A DNA stretch of 64,000 bases, from contig JANYBN010000210.1 of assembly GCA_025360785.1 (NCBI GenBank), positions 20,315 to 84,314 of the forward strand, in the 5' to 3' direction. Numbering within the stretch: position 1 is the stretch's first letter; each line of letters opens with the position of its first letter. Under the pieces are notes generated by a model. That model did no database searches. It had not been told where the DNA came from and was given only the letters and a program-made list of their open reading frames with translations. This stretch comes from Geobacter sp. GTDB lineage: Bacteria > Desulfobacterota > Desulfuromonadia > Geobacterales > Pseudopelobacteraceae. Of this stretch, positions 43,059 through 52,780 are shown piece after piece. Made by a program: the position numbers and the translations under genes.

Positions 43059-43192
43059 TTTTTATTGAAACTGACGTACAAACTATCGGACGAAATCAAG
43101 CCTTTTACCTGTTTGTGCCCGGCGATGCGGGATTCTCCTCTTCAATCAAATCATTCAGCTCTGTTGCACCTAAATCACCATCGGAGAAACTC

Positions 43193-43591
43193 ATGTCTCT
43201 TAAAATATCCATGAAACCAAACGAAAAGATATTTGTGGGCGGCGCCGTGATCAAGAACGGTCCGAACTCATCGATGTTTTTCATAGAGAACCACGTGTTG
43301 ATCTTGCGGGAACGGGACATCATGACCGAAGAGCACGCCGACACTCCGTGCAAACGGATTTACTTTACCGTGCAGTTGATGTATATGGATGAGAAGAATC
43401 TGGGCCACTATCATTCTGTGTACTGGCGGCAGATTGGCGAATTAACCGACAACGTAAAGACCATGTTTCCCTTCGCCGCAGAAATGGGCGAATATATTCT
43501 GGAATCCGAATACTACAAAGCATTGAAGGTCGCAAAGAAGATGATCGCCTACGAAAAGGAGCTTATGGATCATGCAACAGGCCGCGCATAA
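43193..43591 (+). CDS. flbT: Flagellin translation regulator FlbT
   Basis: A 132-residue FlbT-family protein (LKISMKPNEKIFVGGAVI ... DIMTEEHADTPCKRIYFTVQ). ATG 43193 is preceded by CGGAG; an earlier in-frame ATG (43115) adds non-conserved sequence. In Caulobacter FlbT binds the flagellin mRNA 5' leader and limits its translation when filament assembly is blocked. Here the flagellin leader 3 kb upstream is the likely target. It overlaps flaF by 20 bases. Confidence 0.93.
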   Translation: MSLKISMKPNEKIFVGGAVIKNGPNSSMFFIENHVLILRERDIMTEEHADTPCKRIYFTVQLMYMDEKNLGHYHSVYWRQIGELTDNVKTMFPFAAEMGEYILESEYYKALKVAKKMIAYEKELMDHATGRA

Positions 43592-44003
43592 CATTTATGC
43601 AAGCATGCAGAAGGAAGGATTGTCCGGCCGGGCACTGGAGGCGCAGGTTCTGACGCGTGCCGCCAATTTGCTGAAAGAGTGCCAGAACCGTTGGGAAACG
43701 GAGGGGCATGAAGAGCGCTTTGATACGGCTGTCTGCTTTAACCAAAAGGTGTGGGCATTATTTCAGGCCGAGTTGGGCGATGCTGAGAATCCCTTGCCAC
43801 GGGAACTTAAGGAGAATCTTCTTAACCTGAGTATCTTCATTGACAGCCGCTTGATCGATGCCTTGATAAAACCGACGCCGGAATTACTCACAGCGGTGAT
43901 CAATATCAACTTGAATATCGCCGCCGGACTTTCTGAAAAACCTAATCCGGAGGCCAACACCCCTCCTTTGTCCGGTTCTGCTATGAAGTCTTTTGCGGCG
44001 TAA
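43572..44003 (+). CDS. flaF: Flagellin synthesis regulator FlaF
   Basis: A 143-residue FlaF-family protein: helical, with ALEAQVLTRAANLLKECQNRW and LKENLLNLSIFIDSRLIDAL matching the family. FlaF works with FlbT in Alphaproteobacteria as a flagellin secretion/translation factor. The C-terminal 25 residues are a variable Pro/Asn-rich tail. Its start overlaps flbT. Confidence 0.92.
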   Translation: MQQAAHNIYASMQKEGLSGRALEAQVLTRAANLLKECQNRWETEGHEERFDTAVCFNQKVWALFQAELGDAENPLPRELKENLLNLSIFIDSRLIDALIKPTPELLTAVININLNIAAGLSEKPNPEANTPPLSGSAMKSFAA

Positions 44004-44067
44004 CGTTTCATGTCAAACCGGCAGAGTGTTCCACCATTCCTTAACTACACGCCAATAGAGGTTATTC

Positions 44068-44640
44068 ATGTTTCTTGTCATTGACGGAAATCGATTTGCC
44101 GTTGAATACGACCAAGTACAAAACATTGTGCACGACTATGTTGCCGCAAAAAAACTTCTGATCTCCGGATATCGCGTCGATGGTATGATTTATCGCTATG
44201 ATATTCTTGATCGGATGAAATCAGCCGAGGAAATTGAGATCCTTACACAGACAGTTGCTGAATATCTATCCGATGTGCTACGAGAACTTAATTCATATGA
44301 TACAAGCGTTGATAAAATATTACTTGGCGTCATCAAAAAACTGTATGTCAATCCGGAAGACAGCGATATTGCCAATGTGGGACAAGTCCTCGAATTTAAC
44401 ACCAGGATAGTGGATTTATACCGTCAGGTCCATGCCTTGCTTGAAATCGCGCCAACCGAACCGAACAAAACAGTGATGATTGACACACTGGTAAGCACGG
44501 ACCTTATGGATTCAATTCAGAACCGCGACTTTGTGAACGTAGCCGACATAATAAGTTTTGAACTTTTCCCCTTGATTCGGGAACTGATGGATGAGTTACA
44601 AGAAAAGATACAGCATGTCATCCTACCTGCGGCGGAATAA
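44068..44640 (+). CDS. Unknown 190-residue protein between flaF and Maf
   Basis: I do not recognise this family. It is acidic and mostly helical (YDILDRMKSAEEIEILTQTV; LMDSIQNRDFVNVADIISFE; PLIRELMDELQEKIQHVIL), with no signal peptide or membrane segment, so it is cytosolic. It lies 64 bases after flaF and 5 bases before the Maf gene, suggesting co-translation and a role in flagellin modification, for example as a chaperone or Maf partner. That role is inferred from position only. Confidence 0.75.
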   Translation: MFLVIDGNRFAVEYDQVQNIVHDYVAAKKLLISGYRVDGMIYRYDILDRMKSAEEIEILTQTVAEYLSDVLRELNSYDTSVDKILLGVIKKLYVNPEDSDIANVGQVLEFNTRIVDLYRQVHALLEIAPTEPNKTVMIDTLVSTDLMDSIQNRDFVNVADIISFELFPLIRELMDELQEKIQHVILPAAE

Positions 44641-44645
44641 AACTA

Positions 44646-46583
44646 ATGTTTGATAAAAATATTCAATTATTGAAAAAAGTGAACCCTTTTCTCGCAAACC
44701 TTATCGTGAGGGCACGCGATAATCGTGACAACGACAGCTATAAACTTGAGAACTCCAGGTCAGGAGCACATACCCTGGCGGTACAGAAAGGTGACACCAG
44801 GTACTTTCTCCATAGCAAATATGATCCGGTGCACGAGGCGCAGGCTTTTATTGACGGGTTTGACGGCAGCACCCTGAATGACATCGACACCGTTGTTTTT
44901 TTCGGCGTCGGTCTCGGCTATCATATCGTCGAGTTCGCAAAAAGATTCCGGGACAAGTATATTATTCTGTTAGAACCCGATCCCAGTATAATGTCCTTTT
45001 TTATGGAGACAGTGGATATCGAATCCCTCAACAAAAGGAGATTGAGAAAAATCTATGTCGCCGACAAGTCACAGGACATCAACATGTTGTGGGCGGATCT
45101 CTTAAACAATACCTATGAAAATCTCGCCTTCATAACGTGGCCGGCCTACGAAAGAATGCTCAACGAGGAGTTCATCTCAATCTGTGACTCATTCAAGCAG
45201 CATGTGCGCATGGCCTCCATAAACAGGGCTACCATCAATTTATTTCAAAAACGCTGGGTTATCAACAGCTTCATAAATATGAGCAAAAATGTTCATAACA
45301 AGGATATTTTTGACGTTGACAGGAGTTACACTACTAACAAGCCGGCCCTGATCGTTTCCGCCGGCCCTTCACTTGATTATGAGCTGGACAACCTGCGACG
45401 GATCATCGACAACGATCTGGCCTACGTGTTTGCCGTCGGTTCGTCCATAAAGACCCTGTATCTGAACGGCATCAAGCCCCATGCCACCATTACGATGGAC
45501 CCCGACGAGTCAACCCAGGCAACCTATTTTGAAATGATCGAAGACGAGGATTATTCAACGCCGCTGATTTACGGCACTTCGGTTGGCCATGAGACCTTGA
45601 GCACCTATAAGGCGAAACAGTATTACATGATGATGGACAAGGATACTGTTTCACAGCTGTTCTTCAAAAAAACGGATGGCTCAAAACTTTCAATTGTGAA
45701 CGATGCCCCCAGTATTGCCGTCACGACGACACAGTTGCTCTCCGAGCTCGGTTTTAGTTCGATCATATACGTAGGACAGAACCTCGCATACGTCGGTAAC
45801 AAAAACTATTCGTCCGGCATCAAATACGGTGACATCGGCGCGATGCGCGAGAGAGATGATACGCTGACTGAAACTGAGGAACGTATCAAGGTGGAAACCA
45901 TAGACGTTGATGGTAATACCGTATTTACTAACGTCAGCTATATTTTGATGAAACAGTGCATAGAAGCAGTTATAGCCAGATATCCAAGTATTGAATTTAT
46001 TAACACAACACGACATGGCGCCGCAATTGCGGGCACCACGTACGTCGAACTGGGCACACTACTGGAAGAAAAACTGACGCAACCGGCTTTTGACAATAAG
46101 TGGCTCGACAGCATTGGAGATACCAAGCTCAACAAGGATTATCTAGACAAGAAAATTTCCGATTTTAATCGGGAATTCCTGCTGGCCAAGAAGTGCATAG
46201 CCAAGTCAAACAAATTACTGCAGGAGCTGGAGCGATGCGCGATTCAGGTTAATCGGCAACCTGCCGGCGCTATACTGGACGCAATCAATAAGAATATCGT
46301 CCTGCTGAGCAGATTGGATATTTACAAATATGTCTTGGCTCCCATCAACATGCTGGGAATCGGCAGTTTTCGTGAAAAGCTTGCAACAATTCGCGGTTCC
46401 CGCTCGTTTACCGAGACACTGAACAATTTTATAATGACATACGGAACGTACTTATTGGGACTTGACAAAGACTTGCTGTTTATTGTGGATAATTTGTCGA
46501 AACATATTTTTGCGGAGATAAAGGAATCCATCCATAGTGATTCCGGCTTGGCGCAATCAAGTTCATCGGCTTTACTGAATTAA
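44646..46583 (+). CDS. maf: Motility-associated factor (Maf) glycosyltransferase
   Basis: A 645-residue MAF_flag10/DUF115-family protein. The central domain (about 225-420) contains the nucleotide-sugar-binding SAGPSLD at 238-244 and HATITMDPDES; flanking N- and C-terminal helical domains are as in Maf proteins. These enzymes transfer pseudaminic or legionaminic acid from CMP donors to Ser/Thr of flagellin before export. Direct placement between flagellin regulators and a legionaminic-type pathway supports that. Confidence 0.92.
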   Translation: MFDKNIQLLKKVNPFLANLIVRARDNRDNDSYKLENSRSGAHTLAVQKGDTRYFLHSKYDPVHEAQAFIDGFDGSTLNDIDTVVFFGVGLGYHIVEFAKRFRDKYIILLEPDPSIMSFFMETVDIESLNKRRLRKIYVADKSQDINMLWADLLNNTYENLAFITWPAYERMLNEEFISICDSFKQHVRMASINRATINLFQKRWVINSFINMSKNVHNKDIFDVDRSYTTNKPALIVSAGPSLDYELDNLRRIIDNDLAYVFAVGSSIKTLYLNGIKPHATITMDPDESTQATYFEMIEDEDYSTPLIYGTSVGHETLSTYKAKQYYMMMDKDTVSQLFFKKTDGSKLSIVNDAPSIAVTTTQLLSELGFSSIIYVGQNLAYVGNKNYSSGIKYGDIGAMRERDDTLTETEERIKVETIDVDGNTVFTNVSYILMKQCIEAVIARYPSIEFINTTRHGAAIAGTTYVELGTLLEEKLTQPAFDNKWLDSIGDTKLNKDYLDKKISDFNREFLLAKKCIAKSNKLLQELERCAIQVNRQPAGAILDAINKNIVLLSRLDIYKYVLAPINMLGIGSFREKLATIRGSRSFTETLNNFIMTYGTYLLGLDKDLLFIVDNLSKHIFAEIKESIHSDSGLAQSSSSALLN

Positions 46584-46616
46584 ATAGGGGCTATACAAGG
46601 CGGCCAGAAGGCGACC

Positions 46617-47627
46617 ATGAATCTACATAACAAGAAAATCCTGATTACCGGGGCCGACGGGTTTATCGGCTCACATCTGACAGAAGAACTGGTACGCAGA
46701 GGACATGATGTCCGCGCTTTCGTACTCTACAATTCGTTCAACTCGTGGGGATGGCTTGACAATTCAGAGCCGGAAATCCGCAAATCGTTGGACGTTTTCG
46801 CCGGGGACATCCGCGATCCTCACGGTGTCCGTACGGCAATGCAGGGATGCGACGTCGTGATCCATCTGGCGGCGCTCATCGCCATACCCTACTCCTACCA
46901 TTCACCTGATACCTACATCGACACCAATGTGAAGGGGACACTCAACGTGGTGCAGGCTGCCCGTGAACTTGGCGTGGCAAAGGTGGTACACACCTCCACC
47001 AGCGAGGTTTATGGAACGGCCCGCTTCGTCCCGATCACCGAAGAACACCCCCTTCAAGGACAGTCGCCCTACTCTGCCTCCAAGATAGGCGCGGACCAGA
47101 TCGCCATGTCGTTCTACTCGTCATTTGATACCCCGGTCGCCATCATACGCCCCTTCAATACCTATGGCCCGCGTCAGTCCGCCCGGGCCGTTATACCAAC
47201 AATTATATGCCAGATTGCCGACGGAGCACGCACCATCAAGCTGGGCTCGTTGCACCCCACCCGTGATTTCAACTATGTACAGGATACGGTACGCGGTTTC
47301 ATTGACATTACCGAAAGCGATGCATCTGTTGGCGAAGTCATCAATATCGGCAGCAACTATGAAATTTCAATCGGTGATACGGTCTCGATGATTGCAAAGG
47401 TCATGGGTATCGAGATCGAGGTGGTTACCGATGATGTCCGCCTGAGGCCGGAAAAGAGCGAGGTGGAACGGTTGTGGGCCGACAATGCCAAAGCGGAGCG
47501 ACTGGTCGGCTGGCGACCTGAATATTCGGGACGTGACGGCTTGCTTCGGGGACTCACCGAGACGGTCGCATGGTTTCGCAACCCGGAAAATCTGAAATCC
47601 TACAAGTCGCAAATGTACGCAATATGA
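46617..47627 (+). CDS. legB: NAD-dependent sugar-nucleotide 4,6-dehydratase LegB
   Basis: A 336-residue extended SDR. The NAD-binding GADGFIG (12-18) and the catalytic YSASK (Tyr152, Lys156) are visible. By family and gene order it performs 4,6-dehydration of a UDP- or GDP-GlcNAc, the first committed step to legionaminic acid. Because a PtmE-type guanylyltransferase is encoded downstream, the GDP-linked version of the pathway is the better guess. Overlaps legC in ATGA. Confidence 0.9.
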   Translation: MNLHNKKILITGADGFIGSHLTEELVRRGHDVRAFVLYNSFNSWGWLDNSEPEIRKSLDVFAGDIRDPHGVRTAMQGCDVVIHLAALIAIPYSYHSPDTYIDTNVKGTLNVVQAARELGVAKVVHTSTSEVYGTARFVPITEEHPLQGQSPYSASKIGADQIAMSFYSSFDTPVAIIRPFNTYGPRQSARAVIPTIICQIADGARTIKLGSLHPTRDFNYVQDTVRGFIDITESDASVGEVINIGSNYEISIGDTVSMIAKVMGIEIEVVTDDVRLRPEKSEVERLWADNAKAERLVGWRPEYSGRDGLLRGLTETVAWFRNPENLKSYKSQMYAI

Positions 47628-48802
47628 AGGCTGCGTTCGACACCCAGGCTGTACTTAATGGGCTGCACTCTGCTCTTGCCGGTCATGCGGGTTTTATCTC
47701 CCTTCATGAACCTGAATTTGCCGGTAATGAGTGGGGGTATGTGAAGGAGTGCCTGGATACCGGCTGGGTATCCTCTGTTGGTTCCTATGTCGATCGTTTT
47801 GAAGCAATGCTGGCCGATTATACCGGAGCGCGGCGTGCCGTGGCGGTGGTAAACGGAACAGCGGCCTTGCATGTCTGCCTCATACTGGCGGGCGTCGGCC
47901 GGGACGACGAAGTAATCATGCCGGCGCTGACGTTTGTTGCGACTGCCAATGCAGTTACCTACCTTGGAGCAATCCCCCATTTCACAGACAGTGAAGAACG
48001 CACTCTTGGACTCGATCCGGCCCGGCTGGGGGAGTACCTGGCAGAAATAGCGGAACAGCGTGGCAGTGAATGCTTCAACCGGGTAACCGGCAGACGTATA
48101 AAGGCTGTCGTGCCTATGCACGCATTCGGTCACCCCGTTGATCTTGACCCACTGGCAGAAGTGTGCGACCGCTATGGGTTGACGTTGGTTGAGGATGCGG
48201 CTGAGTCGCTTGGATCATTCTATAAAGAAAAACACACCGGCCGGCATGGTCGGCTTGCGGCTCTCAGCTTCAATGGCAACAAAATAATAACGACCGGTGG
48301 CGGTGGAGCGATTCTGACCGATGACGATGAACTGGGACTGCTGGCCAAGCATCTCACGACGACAGCAAAAGTGCCGCATCGCTGGGAGTTTGTCCACGAC
48401 ATGACCGGGTTCAACTATCGGCTCCCCAACATCAACGCAGCTCTGGGGTGCGCCCAACTGGAAGAATTACCCGGGTTTCTGGTGCGGAAAAGGGCACTGA
48501 CAGAGCGGTATGCCAAGGCCTTTGAGGGAATAAACGGCATCAGGCTCTTCACGGAGCAGCCGTTTGCCCGGAGCAACTACTGGCTAAACACACTGATCCT
48601 TGATGAGGTGCACGCTCACGAACGCGACACTCTCCTGGCAATTACAAACGATGCCGGGATTATGACCCGACCGGCCTGGCAACTCCTGCATCACCTTCCA
48701 ATGTATGCTGCGTGCCCAAAAATGGATCTGAGGGTGGCAGAAAGTCTGGCGCAGCGCATCATCAATATTCCAAGCAGTGCCAGGCTGGGTGAAGCCGGAT
48801 GA
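47624..48802 (+). CDS. legC: LegC-type sugar aminotransferase
   Basis: A 392-residue DegT/DnrJ/EryC1 aminotransferase. ATG 47624 overlaps the legB stop (ATGA); a longer frame from 47570 lies inside legB. The PLP lysine is about Lys220 in SFNGNKIITTGGGG; VEDAAESLGSFY precedes it. It would install the C4 amino group of the 4-keto sugar made by LegB. Length is normal. Confidence 0.92.
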   Translation: MKAAFDTQAVLNGLHSALAGHAGFISLHEPEFAGNEWGYVKECLDTGWVSSVGSYVDRFEAMLADYTGARRAVAVVNGTAALHVCLILAGVGRDDEVIMPALTFVATANAVTYLGAIPHFTDSEERTLGLDPARLGEYLAEIAEQRGSECFNRVTGRRIKAVVPMHAFGHPVDLDPLAEVCDRYGLTLVEDAAESLGSFYKEKHTGRHGRLAALSFNGNKIITTGGGGAILTDDDELGLLAKHLTTTAKVPHRWEFVHDMTGFNYRLPNINAALGCAQLEELPGFLVRKRALTERYAKAFEGINGIRLFTEQPFARSNYWLNTLILDEVHAHERDTLLAITNDAGIMTRPAWQLLHHLPMYAACPKMDLRVAESLAQRIINIPSSARLGEAG

Positions 48803-49959
48803 AGCGGCGTACGATAGGTGTTGTCACCGGGACGCGGGCCGATTACGGGCTGCTCTACTGGCTGATGAAAGAACTCCAGTCAGACCAGGATCTGAATTTG
48901 CAGGTCATTGCCACCGGCATGCACCTCTCCCCCGAATTCGGGCTTACCTACAGGGTTATCGAGGAAGATGGCTTTACTATCGCTGCGTCAGTAGAAATGC
49001 TGCTGTCCAGTGACACCGCCGTTGGCATTGCGAAATCTATCGGCTTGGGTGTTATCGGTTTTGCCGATGCGCTTGACAGGCTTCGTCCGGATATTCTGGT
49101 GCTGCTTGGAGACCGCTATGAAATCCTTGCGGCGGCGCAAGCGGCCTTGACGGCCCGGATTCCGATCGCACACCTGCACGGCGGGGAAGTGACCGAAGGA
49201 GCCATTGATGACGGTATGCGGCATGCCATTACCAAAATGGCTCACCTTCATTTCGTAGCGGCTGAACCATATCGCAGGCGGGTTATCCAGCTGGGGGAAC
49301 AACCGGATACAGTTTTTACCGTGGGTGCGCCGGGTCTGGATGCTGTCACGCGCCTGAAACTACTGGAGCGTAAGGAGCTTGAGAATGAGGCTGGCTTCGC
49401 GTTGGGACCGATAAATTTTCTGGTGACCTACCACCCGGCAACGCTGGGGGCAGCCACACCCGGCCAGGCCATGCAGGCGTTGCTGGATGCGCTGGATTAT
49501 TTTCCCGAGGCGCACATTATTTTCACCCGCCCCAACGCTGACACTGCCGGCAGAGTGATTAGCAGCATGATTGATGACTACGTTGAATGCCACAAAGATC
49601 GCACGGCTGTTTTTACTTCGCTGGGGCAGCTGCGCTATTTGAGCGCCGTGAAGCTTGTTGACGTCGTTATCGGCAACTCCTCAAGCGGCATTATTGAGGC
49701 ACCGGCGTTCAAGACACCGACGGTCAATATCGGGGAGCGTCAGACGGGACGTCTTAAGGCTGCCTCTGTTTTGAACTGTAATGAAGAGACAGTGGCCATA
49801 GTCGCTGCAATACGCACGGCATTATCGCGGGAATTCCGGGAGACCCTGCCGGGAGTTGTACCGCCCTACGGCATGGGCGAGGCGTCGGTTAAAATCAAAG
49901 AGAACCTTAAGGCAGTAAACCTTGATGGTATTACCAGGAAGCGGTTTTATGATCTCTAA
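48799..49959 (+). CDS. legG: NeuC/LegG-type NDP-sugar hydrolysing 2-epimerase
   Basis: A 386-residue member of the UDP-GlcNAc 2-epimerase family. The N-terminal GTRADYGLLYWLMKEL and the HLHGGEVTEGAIDD active-site region match the hydrolysing NeuC/LegG group. It releases the nucleotide and inverts C2 to give the 6-deoxy-mannosamine precursor. ATGA overlap with legC; its last 11 bases overlap the next gene. Confidence 0.92.
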   Translation: MKRRTIGVVTGTRADYGLLYWLMKELQSDQDLNLQVIATGMHLSPEFGLTYRVIEEDGFTIAASVEMLLSSDTAVGIAKSIGLGVIGFADALDRLRPDILVLLGDRYEILAAAQAALTARIPIAHLHGGEVTEGAIDDGMRHAITKMAHLHFVAAEPYRRRVIQLGEQPDTVFTVGAPGLDAVTRLKLLERKELENEAGFALGPINFLVTYHPATLGAATPGQAMQALLDALDYFPEAHIIFTRPNADTAGRVISSMIDDYVECHKDRTAVFTSLGQLRYLSAVKLVDVVIGNSSSGIIEAPAFKTPTVNIGERQTGRLKAASVLNCNEETVAIVAAIRTALSREFRETLPGVVPPYGMGEASVKIKENLKAVNLDGITRKRFYDL

Positions 49960-51052
49960 GAATAGTGACGCCATACATACCTGCATTATTGCTGAAGCCG
50001 GCGTGAACCACAACGGCTCTCTTGCCATGGCAAAGAGACTTGTTGAGGTTGCCGCCGAGGCGGGGGCGGATGTTGTCAAGTTTCAGACGTTCAAGGCGGA
50101 GCGACTGGTTAGCAGGACAGCGACCAAAGCTTCGTATCAATTGCAGACCACGGACGCCGGCGAATCCCAGTATGAAATGATCAAAAGCCTGGAGCTTGAT
50201 GAGGCAGCCCACGAAGAGCTTATTAAACACTGTGCTGTGTGCGGTATTGAGTTTCTTTCTACACCGTTTGACCTTGAAAGTGTCGATCTGCTTGTTGATC
50301 GTCTTGGTCTCTCACGTTTGAAACTCCCCTCTGGCGAAATCACCAACGCACCTTTGCTGATTAAAGCAGCCCGAAGTGGCAAGCCGGTCATACTCTCCAC
50401 AGGCATGTGCACCCTGGCGGATGTGGAAGCAGCGCTGGAAGTGCTGGCGTTCGGATATACCCGTCCCCTGGATGAACACCCATCACCGGTTGCTTTCCGA
50501 GAGGCATTCTGCTCTGTCGAAGGAAGGTCGGCTCTTAACGACAATGTCATACTTCTGCATTGCACCACAGAATATCCTGCTCCATTCGGGGATGTAAACC
50601 TGCGCGCCATGGACACCTTGCGAACCGCTTTCGCACTTCCGGTCGGTTTTTCAGATCATACAGCAGGCAGCTCCGCTGCAATTGCCGCTGTAGCACGAGG
50701 CGCGGTTATTATTGAAAAACATTTCACCCTGGACCGTACTCTGCCCGGCCCTGACCACAAAGCGTCGCTGGAACCTGATGAGCTGGCAAGCATGGTTCAC
50801 TCGATCCGCAATGTTGAACAGACACTTGGCTCAGGAAGAAAAGTACCTGCCCCCAGCGAGATAAAAAACATTCCCGTTGCAAGGAAAAGTCTTGTAGCTG
50901 CCTGCGCCATAACAAAAGGGGAGCGGCTGACCGAACTGAATCTTGCAGTAAAACGGGCTGGTGACGGCATATCCCCCTTGCGCTACTGGGATATCCTTGG
51001 ACGGATTGCTGACCGGGATTATCAGCCGGACGAGACCATTGCTCATGAATAA
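49949..51052 (+). CDS. legI: NeuB/LegI-type nonulosonic acid synthase
   Basis: A 367-residue synthase. The N-terminal IIAEAGVNHNG and the VKFQTFKAE strand define the NeuB TIM barrel; a C-terminal SAF (antifreeze-like) domain begins near 300 (VARKSLVAA). It condenses the hexose with phosphoenolpyruvate to the nine-carbon sugar. ATG 49949 follows AGGAAG and overlaps the previous gene by 11 bases. Confidence 0.94.
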   Translation: MISKNSDAIHTCIIAEAGVNHNGSLAMAKRLVEVAAEAGADVVKFQTFKAERLVSRTATKASYQLQTTDAGESQYEMIKSLELDEAAHEELIKHCAVCGIEFLSTPFDLESVDLLVDRLGLSRLKLPSGEITNAPLLIKAARSGKPVILSTGMCTLADVEAALEVLAFGYTRPLDEHPSPVAFREAFCSVEGRSALNDNVILLHCTTEYPAPFGDVNLRAMDTLRTAFALPVGFSDHTAGSSAAIAAVARGAVIIEKHFTLDRTLPGPDHKASLEPDELASMVHSIRNVEQTLGSGRKVPAPSEIKNIPVARKSLVAACAITKGERLTELNLAVKRAGDGISPLRYWDILGRIADRDYQPDETIAHE

Positions 51053-51686
51053 GCAGCCCGCTATAATCATAGGAGCAGGCGGCCACGCGAAGGTGGTTCT
51101 TGAGGCGCTTTTGCGGTCAGACGTTACGGTAATCGGGCTGCTTGATGTCGATGAAGAGAGACATGGCAGCCTGGTGCTTGGCGTGCCGATTCTCGGTGAT
51201 GACAATATGCTGGACCTCTACCCGGCAGATTCGGTTCGACTGGTAAATGGCCTCGGCTCGACGCAAGACCTCTCACGACGTGCGTCGCTCTACCGGAACT
51301 TTAAGGAAAAAAAATATTCATTCGCCTCTGTCATCCACCCGTCGGCTATCATTGCCCGGGATGTGGTTATTGGTGAAGGGGCGCATATCATGGCTGGGGT
51401 CATTCTCCAGCCTGGTGTCATCATTGGTTGCAATAGCATAATCAACACCGCTGCTTCCGTCGATCATGACGGCATCATCGGGGATCATGTGCATATTGCG
51501 CCGGGAGTTGTTCTTTCGGGTAATGTGTGCATTGGCGAGCGCACACATGTTGGTACCGGCGCAACCGTGATCCAAGGGATAACAATCGGCTCAGAGGCTG
51601 TCATCGGGGCCGGGGCGGTAGTGGTTCGTGACATACCGGATCGAGTAACGGCAGTAGGTATTCCTGCTAAGGTGGTAATAAAATGA
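51045..51686 (+). CDS. NeuD/PglD-type sugar N- or O-acetyltransferase
   Basis: A 213-residue left-handed beta-helix acyltransferase. An N-terminal nucleotide-sugar-binding-like domain (PAIIIGAGGHAKVV) is followed by hexapeptide repeats from about 95 to 205 (VVIGEGAHIMAG, VCIGERTHVGTGA, ITIGSEAVIGAGA). In this pathway it most likely acts as the LegH N-acetyltransferase on the 4-amino sugar; a NeuD-like O-acetyltransferase is the alternative. ATG 51045 overlaps the legI end. Confidence 0.85.
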   Translation: MNKQPAIIIGAGGHAKVVLEALLRSDVTVIGLLDVDEERHGSLVLGVPILGDDNMLDLYPADSVRLVNGLGSTQDLSRRASLYRNFKEKKYSFASVIHPSAIIARDVVIGEGAHIMAGVILQPGVIIGCNSIINTAASVDHDGIIGDHVHIAPGVVLSGNVCIGERTHVGTGATVIQGITIGSEAVIGAGAVVVRDIPDRVTAVGIPAKVVIK

Positions 51687-52735
51687 AGAACTGGAAAAAA
51701 GCGGTGGTTCGTCCTGATACGACGATCCGCACGACTATCGAAGCAATCGATTCCTGCGGCACGCAGATAGCTGTTGTCGTGGACGAAAACAATAAGCTGC
51801 TCGGCACTGTTTCGGATGGTGATGTACGCAGAGCCATCCTGAAGGGGATTCTACTTGAAAACCAGGTAGATCAGATTATGAATCCCCGGCCAACAACCAT
51901 CTCCTCGAATGAGAGCCGTGAATCAATTCTGGCGCTGATGCGATCAAGACGTTTTCTTCAAATTCCGGTCGTGGACAACGAGGGATGCCTTGTCGCCATT
52001 GAATTTCTGGACGAGCTTGTCCAGCAGACGAGGAGAACGAATCCGGTTGTGCTTATGGCGGGTGGTCTGGGAAGCCGCCTGCAGTCATTGACGGCTGACT
52101 GTCCCAAGCCACTTCTCAAGGTGGGGAGCAAGCCGATCCTTGAAACTATTATTGAAAACTTTATGGAGCACGGATTCTATCGTTTTTACATTTCGGTCAA
52201 CTATAAAGCGGAGATGATCGAACGGTATTTTGGCGACGGCTCCCGCCTCGGCATAGAAATCAGCTATATCCGGGAAAATGAGCGTTTGGGCACTGCCGGC
52301 GCTCTCAGCCTGCTGCCGGAGGGCATCAATGAGCCACTATTGGTTATGAATGCCGATCTGCTCACCAAGGTTAATTTCAGCCATCTGCTGACGTTTCACA
52401 GCGAGCACAAGCCAATGGCAACCATGTGCGTACGTGAATACGAGTTCCAGGTTCCTTACGGTGTAGTGAAAGTAGATAAACACCGCCTGCTTGGCATCGA
52501 GGAAAAGCCGGTACAACGTTTTTTTGTAAATGCCGGGATTTACGCACTTTCACCGGAAGTATTAAAGCTGATACCGGCAAATACGTTCTTTGATATGCCG
52601 ACGCTGTTTGAAAAGATAATCCAGCTACATCAGGAAACCGCAGTTTTCCTGGTTAATGAATATTGGATGGACATAGGACAAACTGACGATTTCGAACGAG
52701 CTAACTGTGAATACCCTTCGGAATTTGAGAATTAA
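51683..52735 (+). CDS. ptmE: PtmE-like CBS-domain nucleotidyltransferase
   Basis: A 350-residue fusion: two CBS domains (about 1-118) then a sugar-1-phosphate nucleotidyltransferase (about 119-350) with GGLGSR at 127-132 and CPKPLL at 140-145. This is the Campylobacter PtmE architecture, where the enzyme makes GDP-glucosamine/GDP-GlcNAc for legionaminic acid. The CBS pair may sense an adenine nucleotide. ATGA overlap with the acetyltransferase gene. Confidence 0.88.
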   Translation: MKNWKKAVVRPDTTIRTTIEAIDSCGTQIAVVVDENNKLLGTVSDGDVRRAILKGILLENQVDQIMNPRPTTISSNESRESILALMRSRRFLQIPVVDNEGCLVAIEFLDELVQQTRRTNPVVLMAGGLGSRLQSLTADCPKPLLKVGSKPILETIIENFMEHGFYRFYISVNYKAEMIERYFGDGSRLGIEISYIRENERLGTAGALSLLPEGINEPLLVMNADLLTKVNFSHLLTFHSEHKPMATMCVREYEFQVPYGVVKVDKHRLLGIEEKPVQRFFVNAGIYALSPEVLKLIPANTFFDMPTLFEKIIQLHQETAVFLVNEYWMDIGQTDDFERANCEYPSEFEN

Positions 52736-52780
52736 ACAACACCCTGCAAACAGGATAACGTGCGTAAAGAAAGGTAAACC

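Larger units (their letters stand above)
42874..43192 (+). other. Intergenic region between the unknown gene and flbT
   Basis: 319 bases without a gene. Contents in order: the terminator at 42893-42946, a TGGGATT/AATCCCA inverted repeat (42988-42994 with 43012-43018) lying just upstream of the promoter and possibly bound by a regulator, the RpoN promoter at 43043-43058, and a leader of about 124 bases. Confidence 0.6.
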
